Shown piece by piece: positions 26,582 through 36,023 of a DNA stretch of 64,000 bases. The notes under the pieces are model-generated. The model did no database searches. It was not told where the DNA came from and saw only the letters and a program-made list of their open reading frames with translations. The stretch covers positions 124,001 through 188,000 of the forward strand of contig NZ_JAGSOY010000001.1 of the NCBI RefSeq assembly GCF_018837975.1. The letters are read 5' to 3'. The stretch's first letter is position 1; every line of letters starts with the position of its first letter. The DNA is from Zooshikella harenae (GTDB taxonomy: Bacteria > Pseudomonadota > Gammaproteobacteria > Pseudomonadales > Zooshikellaceae). The translations under genes were made by a program, and so were the position numbers.

Positions 26582-27775
26582 ATGACAGAGAAAATCGTTG
26601 TTAAAGACCTTTATAAGATATTTGGGCCAAGTCCCGAACAGGCACTGACGCTGTTAGCCGAGGGAAAGAGTAAAGATGATATCTTCAAGCAAAGCGGTAA
26701 TACGGTAGGTGTTCAGGCGGCCAATTTCACCATCAAAGAAGGCGAAATCTTTGTCGTTATGGGGCTATCCGGCTCCGGAAAATCCACCCTGGTGCGGATG
26801 CTCAACCGTCTGATTAAACCGACAGCAGGCACAGTGTATGTCGATGGTGTGGATGTTACCCATATGTCTCGTAGACAGCTTATCGAATTGCGCCGTGCAG
26901 AGATGACCATGGTATTTCAATCCTTCGCACTGATGCCCCATCGTACCACACTGGAAAATGTTGCCTTCGGCCTTGAGGTGGCAGGGGTCGAAAAGTCGAT
27001 TCGCCATGAACGAGCCTACCAGGCTCTCGATCAGGTGGGCCTCAAGGCCAATGCGCGCAGCTACCCAGATGAGCTGTCTGGTGGCATGCAGCAGCGGGTG
27101 GGGCTAGCACGGGCACTGGCGGTCAATCCCTCAGTGATGCTGATGGATGAGGCTTTTTCTGCGCTGGACCCGCTGATTCGTACCGAGATGCAGGATGAGT
27201 TATTGCAGTTGCAAGCGCAGTCCCGACGTACCGTAGTGTTTATCTCTCATGATCTGGATGAAGCCATCCGTATCGGCGACCGCATCGCGATTATGGAGGC
27301 CGGAGCTGTAGTGCAGGTTGGTACTCCTGAGGAGATCGTCAATCATCCAGCCAACGAATACGTGCGCTCGTTTTTTTACGGGGTTGATGTCAGCCAGGTA
27401 TATAGCGCCAAGGATATCGTTGACAGTGAGTCCGTGCCGGTATTTTCGTCACCTCAATTAACTGTACAGGCGGCGCAAGAGGCACTGTTCAAGCAGGCTG
27501 CACACTGTGCGGTCGTAACTGATGAAATGGGGCACTTTCTTGGTATGGTGACCATAGATTCTCTGCAACAGTCGCAAGCAGCGCAGCAAGCTACGCTGAG
27601 TGATGCGTTGGTCACCGCAATTTCCACAATTCCGGCCGGTATGCCGCTGCATAAGCTGATCAAACAGGCAGCAGATAGCACGCTGCCATTACCAGTGGTT
27701 GATGAGCAGAAGATTTATTGCGGCTCAATAACCCAGAATAATGTGTTGAAAACACTGGTTCGGAAGGTGACCTGA
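26582..27775 (+). CDS. proV: Glycine betaine/proline ABC transporter ATPase
   Basis: 397 residues, AGGG 7 bases before the ATG. The N-terminal segment (LYKIFGPSPEQALTLLAEGKSKDDI) and the ATPase motifs are those of ProV/OpuAA: Walker A GLSGSGKST, the family landmark QSFALMPHRT, signature LSGGMQQRVGLARAL, Walker B VMLMDEAFSALDP, then a pair of CBS domains (about 280-395) thought to sense ionic strength. It energises uptake of compatible solutes under osmotic stress. First gene of proVWX. Codon use is clearly GC-richer than neighbouring genes on both sides, which suggests acquisition from another lineage. Confidence 0.93.
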   Translation: MTEKIVVKDLYKIFGPSPEQALTLLAEGKSKDDIFKQSGNTVGVQAANFTIKEGEIFVVMGLSGSGKSTLVRMLNRLIKPTAGTVYVDGVDVTHMSRRQLIELRRAEMTMVFQSFALMPHRTTLENVAFGLEVAGVEKSIRHERAYQALDQVGLKANARSYPDELSGGMQQRVGLARALAVNPSVMLMDEAFSALDPLIRTEMQDELLQLQAQSRRTVVFISHDLDEAIRIGDRIAIMEAGAVVQVGTPEEIVNHPANEYVRSFFYGVDVSQVYSAKDIVDSESVPVFSSPQLTVQAAQEALFKQAAHCAVVTDEMGHFLGMVTIDSLQQSQAAQQATLSDALVTAISTIPAGMPLHKLIKQAADSTLPLPVVDEQKIYCGSITQNNVLKTLVRKVT

Positions 27776-27824
27776 GTGTAACAGACACACGTCGCCCGAT
27801 ATCCAGTAATAAATGGAGCATAAC

Positions 27825-28670
27825 ATGGCTCTTGAAGGTAAGTTTGATATCCCTATCGGTGAATGGGTTGAACGCGGGGTGGATTGGATCCAGGTCAACC
27901 TTGAGCCAGCACTTGATAGCTTCGCTGCTGTGGTGGGATGGGTAGCTAACTCTCTAGAGGACAGTTTGTTGTTTATCCCGCCCTGGCTGTTGGCTTTGGT
28001 TATCATCAGCCTATCTTGGTGGCGTGTGGGCTGGCGGTTTGCACTGTTTGCCGTGATATCGATGGTACTGTTGATGGGCATGAATCTATGGGAAGAGTCT
28101 GTCGCCACCCTGGCACTGGTGATCGCCGCCAGTTTGGTTGCACTGCTAATTGGTGTACCCATTGGTATCGCCATGGCCCGTTCTGACCGTATCGAGGTAA
28201 TCATACGTCCGGTGCTCGATTTGATGCAAACCATGCCGCCCTTTGTGTACCTGATTCCAGCGGCGATCTTTTTTGGTCTCGGCAAAGTGCCGGGTACTAT
28301 TGCCACGGTGGTGTTTGCCATGCCACCAGCGGTGCGGCTGACCAACCTGGGTATCCGCCAGGTGAGCCGGGAAAATGTTGAAGCGGGCCGCGCTTTCGGC
28401 TGTACCGAGGTACAACTGCTGTTCAAAGTACAGATTCCTCTGGCAATGCCATCGATCATGGCAGGGGTCAATCAGACCATCATGCTCTCACTGTCGATGG
28501 TGGTGATCGCCTCGATGATCGGCGCTGGTGGGCTGGGCAATACCGTGTTGACAGGCATTCAACGTCTCAATGTCGGCTTAGGATTCGAAGGTGGACTGGG
28601 AGTCGTAATCCTGGCGATTCTGCTAGATCGCCTGACCCAAAGCTTTGCACCACGATGGCGTCGCAAGTGA
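27825..28670 (+). CDS. proW: Glycine betaine/proline ABC transporter permease
   Basis: 281 residues from ATG 27825, which has GGAG 6 bases upstream; an ATG at 27813 in frame has no site. Short N-terminal region (IPIGEWVERGVDWI) then about six membrane segments and the ABC permease EAA loop (GRAFGCTEVQLLFKVQIPLAMPS), typical of ProW/OpuAB. GC-rich like proV. Confidence 0.92.
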   Translation: MALEGKFDIPIGEWVERGVDWIQVNLEPALDSFAAVVGWVANSLEDSLLFIPPWLLALVIISLSWWRVGWRFALFAVISMVLLMGMNLWEESVATLALVIAASLVALLIGVPIGIAMARSDRIEVIIRPVLDLMQTMPPFVYLIPAAIFFGLGKVPGTIATVVFAMPPAVRLTNLGIRQVSRENVEAGRAFGCTEVQLLFKVQIPLAMPSIMAGVNQTIMLSLSMVVIASMIGAGGLGNTVLTGIQRLNVGLGFEGGLGVVILAILLDRLTQSFAPRWRRK

Positions 28671-28781
28671 AATGCATCAATAGAGCCAGAGACTCATAGG
28701 CAACCTCGCTGAGCAGCTAACACCAAGTAGCAAATTGCCGAGCGGTGTCACTATTTGATTTAGCTAAGGAGAGTAAATCTA

Positions 28782-29648
28782 ATGCGAAACGCAACCGTAA
28801 AACTGATTGTCGGGCTATTGCTAACCCTGGGGATAAGTCTGGGGGCAGTGGCCGAGCCGATAAAGATAGGTTGGACTGCCTGGTCAGATGCTGAGTTTGT
28901 AACCAAGCTGGCAGCTCGTCTAATCGAGAAGCGTATGGGACATGAGGTGAAATTAATCCAGACCGATATCGCCCCACAATACCAGGGGTTGGCCACTGGT
29001 AGCATTGACTTTATGATGATGTCCTGGCAGCCCATCACCCATGAGGACTATATGAACAAAGTCGGCAATAATGTGGTGGATCTTGGTATTCTCTACGGAT
29101 ATGCCCGGCTGGGGTGGGTGGTGCCAGACTATGTACCACAAAGCCGAGTAAACTCCATTGCTGATCTCAACAAGAAATCAATTCGTGAAAAACTAGAGGG
29201 ACGCATCACTGGCATCGATCCTGGGGCTGGCCTTACCCGGCTATCTAAGAAAGCCGTCGAGGTCTACGGACTAAAGGACTACGAGCTGCAGATTTCCAGC
29301 GGTGCCGGTATGACTGCAGCGCTGGAACGTGCGATCCGACGTAATGAGTGGATTGTGGTAACAGGCTGGAGTCCCCATTGGATGTTCGGAGCTTATAAAC
29401 TGCGCTACCTGCAAGACCCAAAAGGAGTGCTGGGCAGTTATGAGCGGGTCCATGTCATTGCCCGCCGTGGCTTCTATCAACAATTCCCAAAATTAGCATT
29501 AATGCTAAGCCGAATGTTCCTGCCCATTGATCAGCTACAGCACGCCATGTACGACGCCCAACAGCGCTCGTATGAGAAAGCCATTGATACCTTTATCAAG
29601 GCTCATCCCCACCAAATCAGCTACTGGTTAACCGGCGAACTCAAGTGA
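28782..29648 (+). CDS. proX: Glycine betaine ABC transporter substrate-binding protein
   Basis: 288 residues; AAGGAG precedes the ATG. Signal peptide (VKLIVGLLLTLGISLGAVAEP), then an OpuAC domain: IKIGWTAWSDAEF, LATGSIDFMMMSWQPITHE, ITGIDPGAGLT and VTGWSPHWMFGAYKLRYL. The Trp-rich positions form the cage for quaternary ammonium ligands in this family. Third gene of proVWX, 111 bases after proW. Betaine specificity is by homology; carnitine or proline betaine are alternatives. Confidence 0.9.
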   Translation: MRNATVKLIVGLLLTLGISLGAVAEPIKIGWTAWSDAEFVTKLAARLIEKRMGHEVKLIQTDIAPQYQGLATGSIDFMMMSWQPITHEDYMNKVGNNVVDLGILYGYARLGWVVPDYVPQSRVNSIADLNKKSIREKLEGRITGIDPGAGLTRLSKKAVEVYGLKDYELQISSGAGMTAALERAIRRNEWIVVTGWSPHWMFGAYKLRYLQDPKGVLGSYERVHVIARRGFYQQFPKLALMLSRMFLPIDQLQHAMYDAQQRSYEKAIDTFIKAHPHQISYWLTGELK

Positions 29649-29805
29649 ATTTAGCAGTCAATCGATACCTACTCACTATTTTGGTCAAATCATGATGCGA
29701 AAAAAGCAAAAAAAGAGGACATCCATAGTTGAACACCAACCAAAAACTAACAAGATCACCTAAGTATTAAGTTGTCACTTAAATTTAGGTGATACAATTT
29801 AAAAC

Positions 29806-30312
29806 TTAACGGCAATGATAAACTTGGTAGTTTTCCTTAAAGACTATATCGGTACGTGGATCTGCAGGAATGAGTACAAGTTTAGCCGGTTGAGTAAATG
29901 CCATAGTCACGATACAGCTTGGACCTGGAACTTTTGATTTAACAGATACTTCAATATATTTTCTATTGTTTGTTTCTTTTTGAACGGCTTTAACAACATC
30001 AATGTTATAGCCACCAGTTGCCTTACTGCCCATGAATGCCCCAATGACAACATACTTACTAAAATCAACTTCATCAGAAGCATTATTTCCATATGGAAAT
30101 AGGCTGGCAAGCTCTTGTAGTTTTGCAGAATTTCTCACAGCTTCAAGTCGTTTTCCATATTGAAGCGAGTGTAGACCTTTAGCAATCACTTTTATTGGTA
30201 GAATGCTCTCCGTAGAATTACGCTCGTCATCAGCCGATGCTGTTTGTGCTACGGACAAAGAAAGTAATGTACAAAATAAACTTGCTGTTAATCCTTTGAT
30301 TATAGGTTGCAT
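29806..30312 (-). CDS. Exported PrcB_C-domain protein
   Basis: 168 residues; GGAG before ATG 30312. Signal peptide LTASLFCTLLSLSVAQTASA. The mature part contains VVIGAFMGSKATGGYNIDV, a middle beta strand IEVSVKSKVPG, and PAKLVLIPADPRT, the pattern of the PrcB C-terminal domain family (TGGY with a later P..lv.IP), seen in protease-associated subunits. Two cysteines (PSCIV and YHC) may form a disulfide in the periplasm. Partner protease not in the window. Single gene. Confidence 0.65.
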   Translation of the reverse strand: MQPIIKGLTASLFCTLLSLSVAQTASADDERNSTESILPIKVIAKGLHSLQYGKRLEAVRNSAKLQELASLFPYGNNASDEVDFSKYVVIGAFMGSKATGGYNIDVVKAVQKETNNRKYIEVSVKSKVPGPSCIVTMAFTQPAKLVLIPADPRTDIVFKENYQVYHCR

Positions 30313-30595
30313 ACGACGCTCCTTATGTCGAATGAACTTGTTGCAGAATATTTTTTACCGAACAATTGTACTTCTAATGACGTATTTTTTATTGATAAAA
30401 ATCAAACCATATCCAAAGGCTTTAGTTTTACAGCTTTCATGGTTTATTAGACTGTGTAAAAATTTGCTTATTGTTAGTTATTTTAATGATACCCTAAAAT
30501 GTACAGTTAATACTGAAGAACACCCTAGCATGACTAGCAGTGTCCTTCTTATCTAGCTTAAAAAATAAAAAAATACTGCTGGCTTATATGGCAGT

Positions 30596-32446
30596 TCATT
30601 GAAAGCTTACAGGGCTAACCCGCTGATGTATGCTATTTCTTAACTGAAGCTGTAATAAATTTCTTTGTTCAGTAGGTATAGTCTCTGCTGGTGCTATTAA
30701 TATAAACTGCATACGTTCTTCAGTGGGAGCATAACGATAAACACGTCCACCTTGTCCTTCTGTCATTATAGAAATATCACTTAACTGACTATATTCACCA
30801 TTCCAGTTTTCAATAGAGTCCTCTGTAATCAGGACTAATGGTTTTCCCATAAACCATCCAGGTAAATATAACTCTAAGCCGGCGTTTAATGGCTTGCCAT
30901 ACCAAGTAAGCCATACAAACGGCTTATTTTCCAACCATACTTGATCATTCAGTTTTATTGAGGCCCAATAAGCTTTTTTACCTTTTGTATTGGGAATACC
31001 GCCTTCGGCAAAATAAAAATGCTGCAGTTGTCCTGGGATACGTCTTGGATAGGCTCGCTCAATGAGTTTTTGAGCAACATTGTATGTTTTACCCCAATCC
31101 GCCACTACAGAGAAGTCTTCATCATTCCAGGCATCTTTAGTTTGCATTAATTTATTTGAATTAAAGTTTTGTAATTCATGGTGGTTTCCATAGTAATAGT
31201 CCCAATGCCATTGGGTAGATGATATAAATGGACTATAAAATACCTGACGAGTACCCTCTTCAGTCACCTGGGTTGATAACCCTTGATATATTCCTTGTAG
31301 CATACGATTGGTATCTTTACTGCCCTTTCCATGTAGCCACATACCAAACTCACTAACAAACGGTGGCATTTTTAAAAAATCAGCTTCTTCAACTATCTCC
31401 TGAAACGAGTCTACATACGTTTTATTTTTAACTTTAGATAAATTCCAGCTCATTCGCGCAGCATCATAAAAGTGACTATTAAAAACAAAACCCTGACCGG
31501 GTGACTGCCACAAATGATGTCCACCTGTTGCTGGCGTTATAAACCCAACATTTGTATTCCAAAACACCAAAGGCTCAGCAAAAACCCAACGTGCTTGCCA
31601 ACCTGACTCATCCATAACAGACCTCACACGTTGGTAAAAAGGCCACAAGCGTAAATTGTCCCACTCTTCCGCTGTTAAACCATTCATTCCACCATCAACT
31701 GGTTCATTAAAAGGATCTAACCCAACAATGTACCCAAACTCATCAGTAGACAAGTTCTCTTTTAAAAACTGCAGAACTTTTTCTAGCTGCCATAAATATT
31801 CATCTTGAACATATCGCTCACCTTTTTCAGTATTTACTGCAGAGTTCTCCCAGAAGCGTCGAAAGGCCAAACGTACCGCTTCATTGGTTAAATTATGTTG
31901 ACTCCAGCTAACACATACTATTCCACAATACTCTGTAGGGTATTCATCCGTGGGCACAATCCATGCTGGTGCTCCATTTCCTGTATGCCAAGAGCCTTCA
32001 TTAAACAAGTGGCGTGCATATAAATCCTGATGATAATCAACCAATACAAAAAAACCGTTGTCGATTGCTACTTTAATTTGAGCCACTACATCAGCAAGGT
32101 ATCCATAATCTATACGGTCAACTGCAGGATGAACTCCTTCCCAAGCAATTAAAAACCGAATTATATTCGTGCCTGTTTTATCTTTTAATTGCTTGAGTGC
32201 TTTTTTTGCATCACTTACTGAACGAAATGGCTTAAAACCTTTTTCAACATGTTTAGTTGATCCTGAAACATTAAAGCCTCGCCAATAAACCTCACGCCCA
32301 TAATGATCAATAAAGTTCCAGTGACCACCCTCACGTTGAGTAACACTAAGCATTGAGTCAGAAATTGTCTCAGCATGTAACATTGTTGACAAAAATGCTA
32401 AAACTATATATAAAAATTTATTCATAAAGCTACGATACTTATACAT
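30596..32446 (-). CDS. Secreted GH5 glycosidase, endoglycoceramidase-like
   Basis: 616 residues from ATG 32446, chosen because AAGGTGA lies 5 bases upstream; an internal ATG at 32425 would give a tidier signal peptide but has no site. The GH5 (clan A) landmarks are present: YWRGFNVSGSTKH, NIIRFLIAWEGVHP, VLVDYHQDLYARH, LDPFNEPVDG (acid/base Glu), VFNSHFYD and PPFVSEFGMWL (nucleophile Glu). RGFN and DYHQD are characteristic of the endoglycoceramidase branch, which cuts glycosphingolipids between glycan and ceramide. A C-terminal beta domain follows from about residue 490. Substrate is inferred from branch; other GH5 activity is possible. Confidence 0.8.
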   Translation of the reverse strand: MYKYRSFMNKFLYIVLAFLSTMLHAETISDSMLSVTQREGGHWNFIDHYGREVYWRGFNVSGSTKHVEKGFKPFRSVSDAKKALKQLKDKTGTNIIRFLIAWEGVHPAVDRIDYGYLADVVAQIKVAIDNGFFVLVDYHQDLYARHLFNEGSWHTGNGAPAWIVPTDEYPTEYCGIVCVSWSQHNLTNEAVRLAFRRFWENSAVNTEKGERYVQDEYLWQLEKVLQFLKENLSTDEFGYIVGLDPFNEPVDGGMNGLTAEEWDNLRLWPFYQRVRSVMDESGWQARWVFAEPLVFWNTNVGFITPATGGHHLWQSPGQGFVFNSHFYDAARMSWNLSKVKNKTYVDSFQEIVEEADFLKMPPFVSEFGMWLHGKGSKDTNRMLQGIYQGLSTQVTEEGTRQVFYSPFISSTQWHWDYYYGNHHELQNFNSNKLMQTKDAWNDEDFSVVADWGKTYNVAQKLIERAYPRRIPGQLQHFYFAEGGIPNTKGKKAYWASIKLNDQVWLENKPFVWLTWYGKPLNAGLELYLPGWFMGKPLVLITEDSIENWNGEYSQLSDISIMTEGQGGRVYRYAPTEERMQFILIAPAETIPTEQRNLLQLQLRNSIHQRVSPVSFQ

Positions 32447-33209
32447 CAGCTCACCTTTATTTTAATTATAATTTCAATGAAAAACTAAGGTTATGGATAA
32501 ATAATGACAAGAAAATGTTTTACTTAAAGTAAGAACCATTGAGATAAATTGATACAATATAAAAAATGATCACCTCCAGCACTTCATAAATATGGTATAA
32601 TTTTTAATATCTATAAAAACCCATTTGATGTAAACCATTTATACGAATTCGATAGCTTATACTACTAAATAAACTCTAAAACTGCTTATATTAATCCATT
32701 CAACTTACATCATGTTTGCTCTTAATGATATAGGTCAATCCTATTTGGTATCGATAGTTTAAAAGAAAATCCTTCATCAATTAATACTTAATTAAAACAT
32801 ACTTATATATTGCACACGAAATTAACACTTGCTAATTTAGTATTTAAAACTTAACCTCTCACAGTTTATTTCAGCAAAAAAAATACACTCACCATAATTA
32901 GAATCAGTACCTTATATAGAATTTAATATTCATACATCTCATTTCACTAATAATTGATATTAGAAACGTAGAAGTCATATTATATGATTGACAATAAATA
33001 TTTAATGGTTCTTACTTATTGTGTGAATTATTTTTTGCAAACTTAATTCGCTTCGCGAATTATTTAGTCACTCTAGAGGTAATACAGCCAAATAATGAGC
33101 AAATAGCTCAATAAATAAATCACTCAATATTTTTAAAACAATAAATTCTTTACCGCAGTTTATGTGGCCAGTATTTTTTGCCTATAAAAACGTATCAAGG
33201 AGAGAATAT
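32447..33209. other. AT-rich divergent region upstream of the GH5 and chitinase genes
   Basis: About 760 bases, very AT-rich, with no coding frame. It contains a perfect 8-bp hairpin TAATTCGC-TTC-GCGAATTA at 33044-33062, about 150 bases before the chitinase start, which could be part of its leader. Probably holds promoters for both genes; no site can be assigned with confidence. Confidence 0.45.
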
Positions 33210-35774
33210 ATGTACTCCAACATAATCAGACACAAGCTTATAAATACATTTATAGCCAGTCTAGCCTTAAGCTTAAGTTCTTCTTGTTTTTCAAATACAA
33301 CAATATTAACCAATAATACTGAACACACTTATATAAACACTAATAAAGTTATTGGTACCTATTTTGTTGAGTGGGGGGTTTACGGCCGAAACTTCCACGT
33401 TAAAGACATTCCAGCTAAAAAACTAACCCATGTGCTCTATGGTTTTATTGCAGTTTGTGGTCCTAATGAATCATTAAAAAAAGAAAACCCTCAAGGCTAT
33501 AGTGCACTTAAGCGAGAATGTACTGATCAAGTTGATTATACTGTAACGATTCATGATCGCTTTGCAGCACTTGAAAAAAGTTACCCTGGAGATAAGTGGG
33601 ACGATCCTATTCGTGGAAATTTTGGCCAACTTATAAAACTAAAAAAAGAAAACCCTCATTTAACAATATTACCTTCAATTGGTGGTTGGACATTATCAGA
33701 TCCCTTTTACTACCTCGCTAAAGATCCTCAAAAAAGATCTATCTTTATTCAATCAGCCATTAAGTTTTTAAAAACATACCCTTTTTTTGACGGAATTGAT
33801 GTCGATTGGGAGTTTCCTGGCATTCCTGGAGCAAATCCAAACCTTGGTTCTCCAGAAGATAAAATAGCTTTTACCACCTTAATGCAAGAACTACGAGAAG
33901 CATTAGATTCACTGAGTCAAGAAACAGGAAAACATTACCAATTAACAGCCGCTACCAGCGCTGGGCCAAGTAAAATTAACAACATTGATTATGCTCAAGT
34001 AAGCAATTATGTTGATTATATTTTTGCAATGACCTATGACTTTTATGGTGCATGGGACAGTGTTCTAGGGCTCCATACAGGACTTTATGCTGCTTCTCAT
34101 GAAAAAATACCAGCGTTTAATGCTCATGATGGTGTACAAAACATGATAAAGGCTGGCCTACCTGCATCTAAAGTTGTGCTGGGTGCAGCTATGTATGGTA
34201 GAGGATGGACAGGTATACAAGGAGGACAAACCCATTATCCTTGGGATGGCGAAAACGGTAAACCCATTCAGGGGTCATGGCAGCCTGGGGTCATTGACTA
34301 TAAACATATAGTCAATAAATACCTGGGAGGTACCAATGGACAAGGTATTAACGGCTTTAAATATTATTATGATGAAACAGCACAAGCTCCCTATTTATGG
34401 AATCCCAATAAAGGAGAACTGGTTACTTTTGATAATCCACGCTCAGTTAAAGCTAAAGGTCAATATGTATTGAATAACGATCTTGCAGGTATGTTTACTT
34501 GGGAAATTGATGCAGATAATGGTGATATTATTGATGCTATCCATAAAGGGATGAATGCTGCTACAAACAGGAGTTATTCTAACCACTCATTAACAACTGT
34601 AGATTCAGAAATTGTTGACCCAAATACACCAATAGAAAACAGCCATGTGATACCACTCAGCAAAATAAAAGAAAGAGAACAAGAACTAACCAATACTGAC
34701 CTTATGCAAAAAGTTAAGGCAAGTATTACAACCATTGATAATACAATAGTAGAACAAATTAGTGCTGGAAATTCAGCTAACCCTGATAATGTTAAACGCG
34801 TAGAAGCCATTATTTCTCAAGCAGACTGGGAATATCTCTTCCCCAAAAGAGCTCAGGAATATACCTACAGAAACTTTTTAAAAGCAATAGGAAAGTTTCC
34901 CGCATTTTGTGGTAATTACGACGATGGAAAGAATGCAGAAGCTATTTGTCGTAAATCATTAGCTACCATGTTTGCCCATTTCACTCAAGAAACCGGTGGA
35001 CATAACCCTCATATGGATGTGCCAGAATGGCGTCAGGGATTGCATTATGTGAGAGAAATGGGTTGGGATGAAAATATGAAAGGAGGCTATAATGCTGAAT
35101 GTAGCCCCGAAACCTGGCAAGGGAAAACCTGGCCATGCGGGAAATTCCCCAGTGGAGAGTACAAAAGTTATTTTGGACGAGGTGCTAAACAGCTTAGTTA
35201 TAACTACAATTACGGCCCTTTTTCAGAAGCAATGTTCGGTACCACACACACGTTATTAGATAATCCAGAAAAAGTAGCTGAAACATGGCTAAACCTGGCC
35301 AGCGCTGTATTTTTCTATGTTTACCCACAACCTCCCAAACCTAGCATGTTTCATGTTATTGATGGCTCCTGGCAACCTAACGAACATGATAAAGCAGGAG
35401 GATCAGTGCCAGGATTTGGCGCCACAACACAAATTATTAATGGTGGTGTTGAATGTGGTGCAGCCACTGAACATCGACAATCCATTAATCGCATTAACTA
35501 CTACAAGCAATTTAGTCGATATCTTGAAGTGCCCATTCCTAGCGATGAAATATTAGGATGTTCCAATATGAAGCGCTTTGATACTAAAGGCAATGGTGCT
35601 CTAAATATTTACTGGGAACAAGATTGGAGCTGGGATCAAAGTACACCATCTGGAAAAAGCTACAAATGTAAACTTGTAAACTATCAAACATCATTTAGCG
35701 CTTTTAAAGAGGGTGATTATATTAAATGTGTCACTCACTTTTTCGATGATATCATTATTGATGAAAGTAAATAG
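33210..35774 (+). CDS. Two-domain chitinase (GH18 then GH19)
   Basis: 854 residues from ATG 33210 with AAGGAG upstream, opening with a signal peptide (LINTFIASLALSLSSSCFS). The first domain, about residues 45-450, is GH18: SIGGWTLSDPF, FFDGIDVDWEFPG with the DxxDxDxE catalytic set, AMTYDFYGAWD and GMFTWEIDADNG. A 100-residue Ser/Thr/Asn linker follows. The second domain, about 540-800, is GH19: WEYLFPKRAQEYTYRNFLKA, HFTQETGGH with the acid Glu near 593, YFGRGAKQLSYNYNYGP and TTQIINGGVECG. Both fold types hydrolyse chitin, by retaining and inverting mechanisms respectively. No separate chitin-binding domain is evident. Fusion of the two families in one chain is uncommon. Confidence 0.9.
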   Translation: MYSNIIRHKLINTFIASLALSLSSSCFSNTTILTNNTEHTYINTNKVIGTYFVEWGVYGRNFHVKDIPAKKLTHVLYGFIAVCGPNESLKKENPQGYSALKRECTDQVDYTVTIHDRFAALEKSYPGDKWDDPIRGNFGQLIKLKKENPHLTILPSIGGWTLSDPFYYLAKDPQKRSIFIQSAIKFLKTYPFFDGIDVDWEFPGIPGANPNLGSPEDKIAFTTLMQELREALDSLSQETGKHYQLTAATSAGPSKINNIDYAQVSNYVDYIFAMTYDFYGAWDSVLGLHTGLYAASHEKIPAFNAHDGVQNMIKAGLPASKVVLGAAMYGRGWTGIQGGQTHYPWDGENGKPIQGSWQPGVIDYKHIVNKYLGGTNGQGINGFKYYYDETAQAPYLWNPNKGELVTFDNPRSVKAKGQYVLNNDLAGMFTWEIDADNGDIIDAIHKGMNAATNRSYSNHSLTTVDSEIVDPNTPIENSHVIPLSKIKEREQELTNTDLMQKVKASITTIDNTIVEQISAGNSANPDNVKRVEAIISQADWEYLFPKRAQEYTYRNFLKAIGKFPAFCGNYDDGKNAEAICRKSLATMFAHFTQETGGHNPHMDVPEWRQGLHYVREMGWDENMKGGYNAECSPETWQGKTWPCGKFPSGEYKSYFGRGAKQLSYNYNYGPFSEAMFGTTHTLLDNPEKVAETWLNLASAVFFYVYPQPPKPSMFHVIDGSWQPNEHDKAGGSVPGFGATTQIINGGVECGAATEHRQSINRINYYKQFSRYLEVPIPSDEILGCSNMKRFDTKGNGALNIYWEQDWSWDQSTPSGKSYKCKLVNYQTSFSAFKEGDYIKCVTHFFDDIIIDESK

Positions 35775-35847
35775 TCTTATATAAGTAAAAGGTGGAGGCT
35801 TCGTCATTTGAGATCTTCCCTAAAAATATTTCGCTGAGATTAAAACC

Positions 35848-35886
35848 AGGGTAACTCTTAAAATGCAATTTTTTAAGAGGTACCCT
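35848..35886. terminator. Strong stem-loop after the chitinase gene
   Basis: AGGGTAACTCTTAAAA pairs with TTTTAAGAGGTACCCT (15 of 16 positions) around TGCAATT. Resembles 17525-17562 in both stem and loop. It lies 74 bases after the chitinase stop. Confidence 0.65.
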
Positions 35887-36023
35887 GATTTTAACTTAAT
35901 AATACCTTTCTCACTCAGCAAACTCTTTTGATACATCACAATATTTCCTTCCCTCTATGCACAATAATTTACTTTAAAGATAATTTTTATAGGCTCTATC
36001 CTTAAACGAGGGGAATTCAAACG

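Noticed and set aside
27725-28471. Minus-strand 248-codon frame opposite proW
   Set aside because: Shadow of the GC-richer proW coding sequence; no ribosome site or family.
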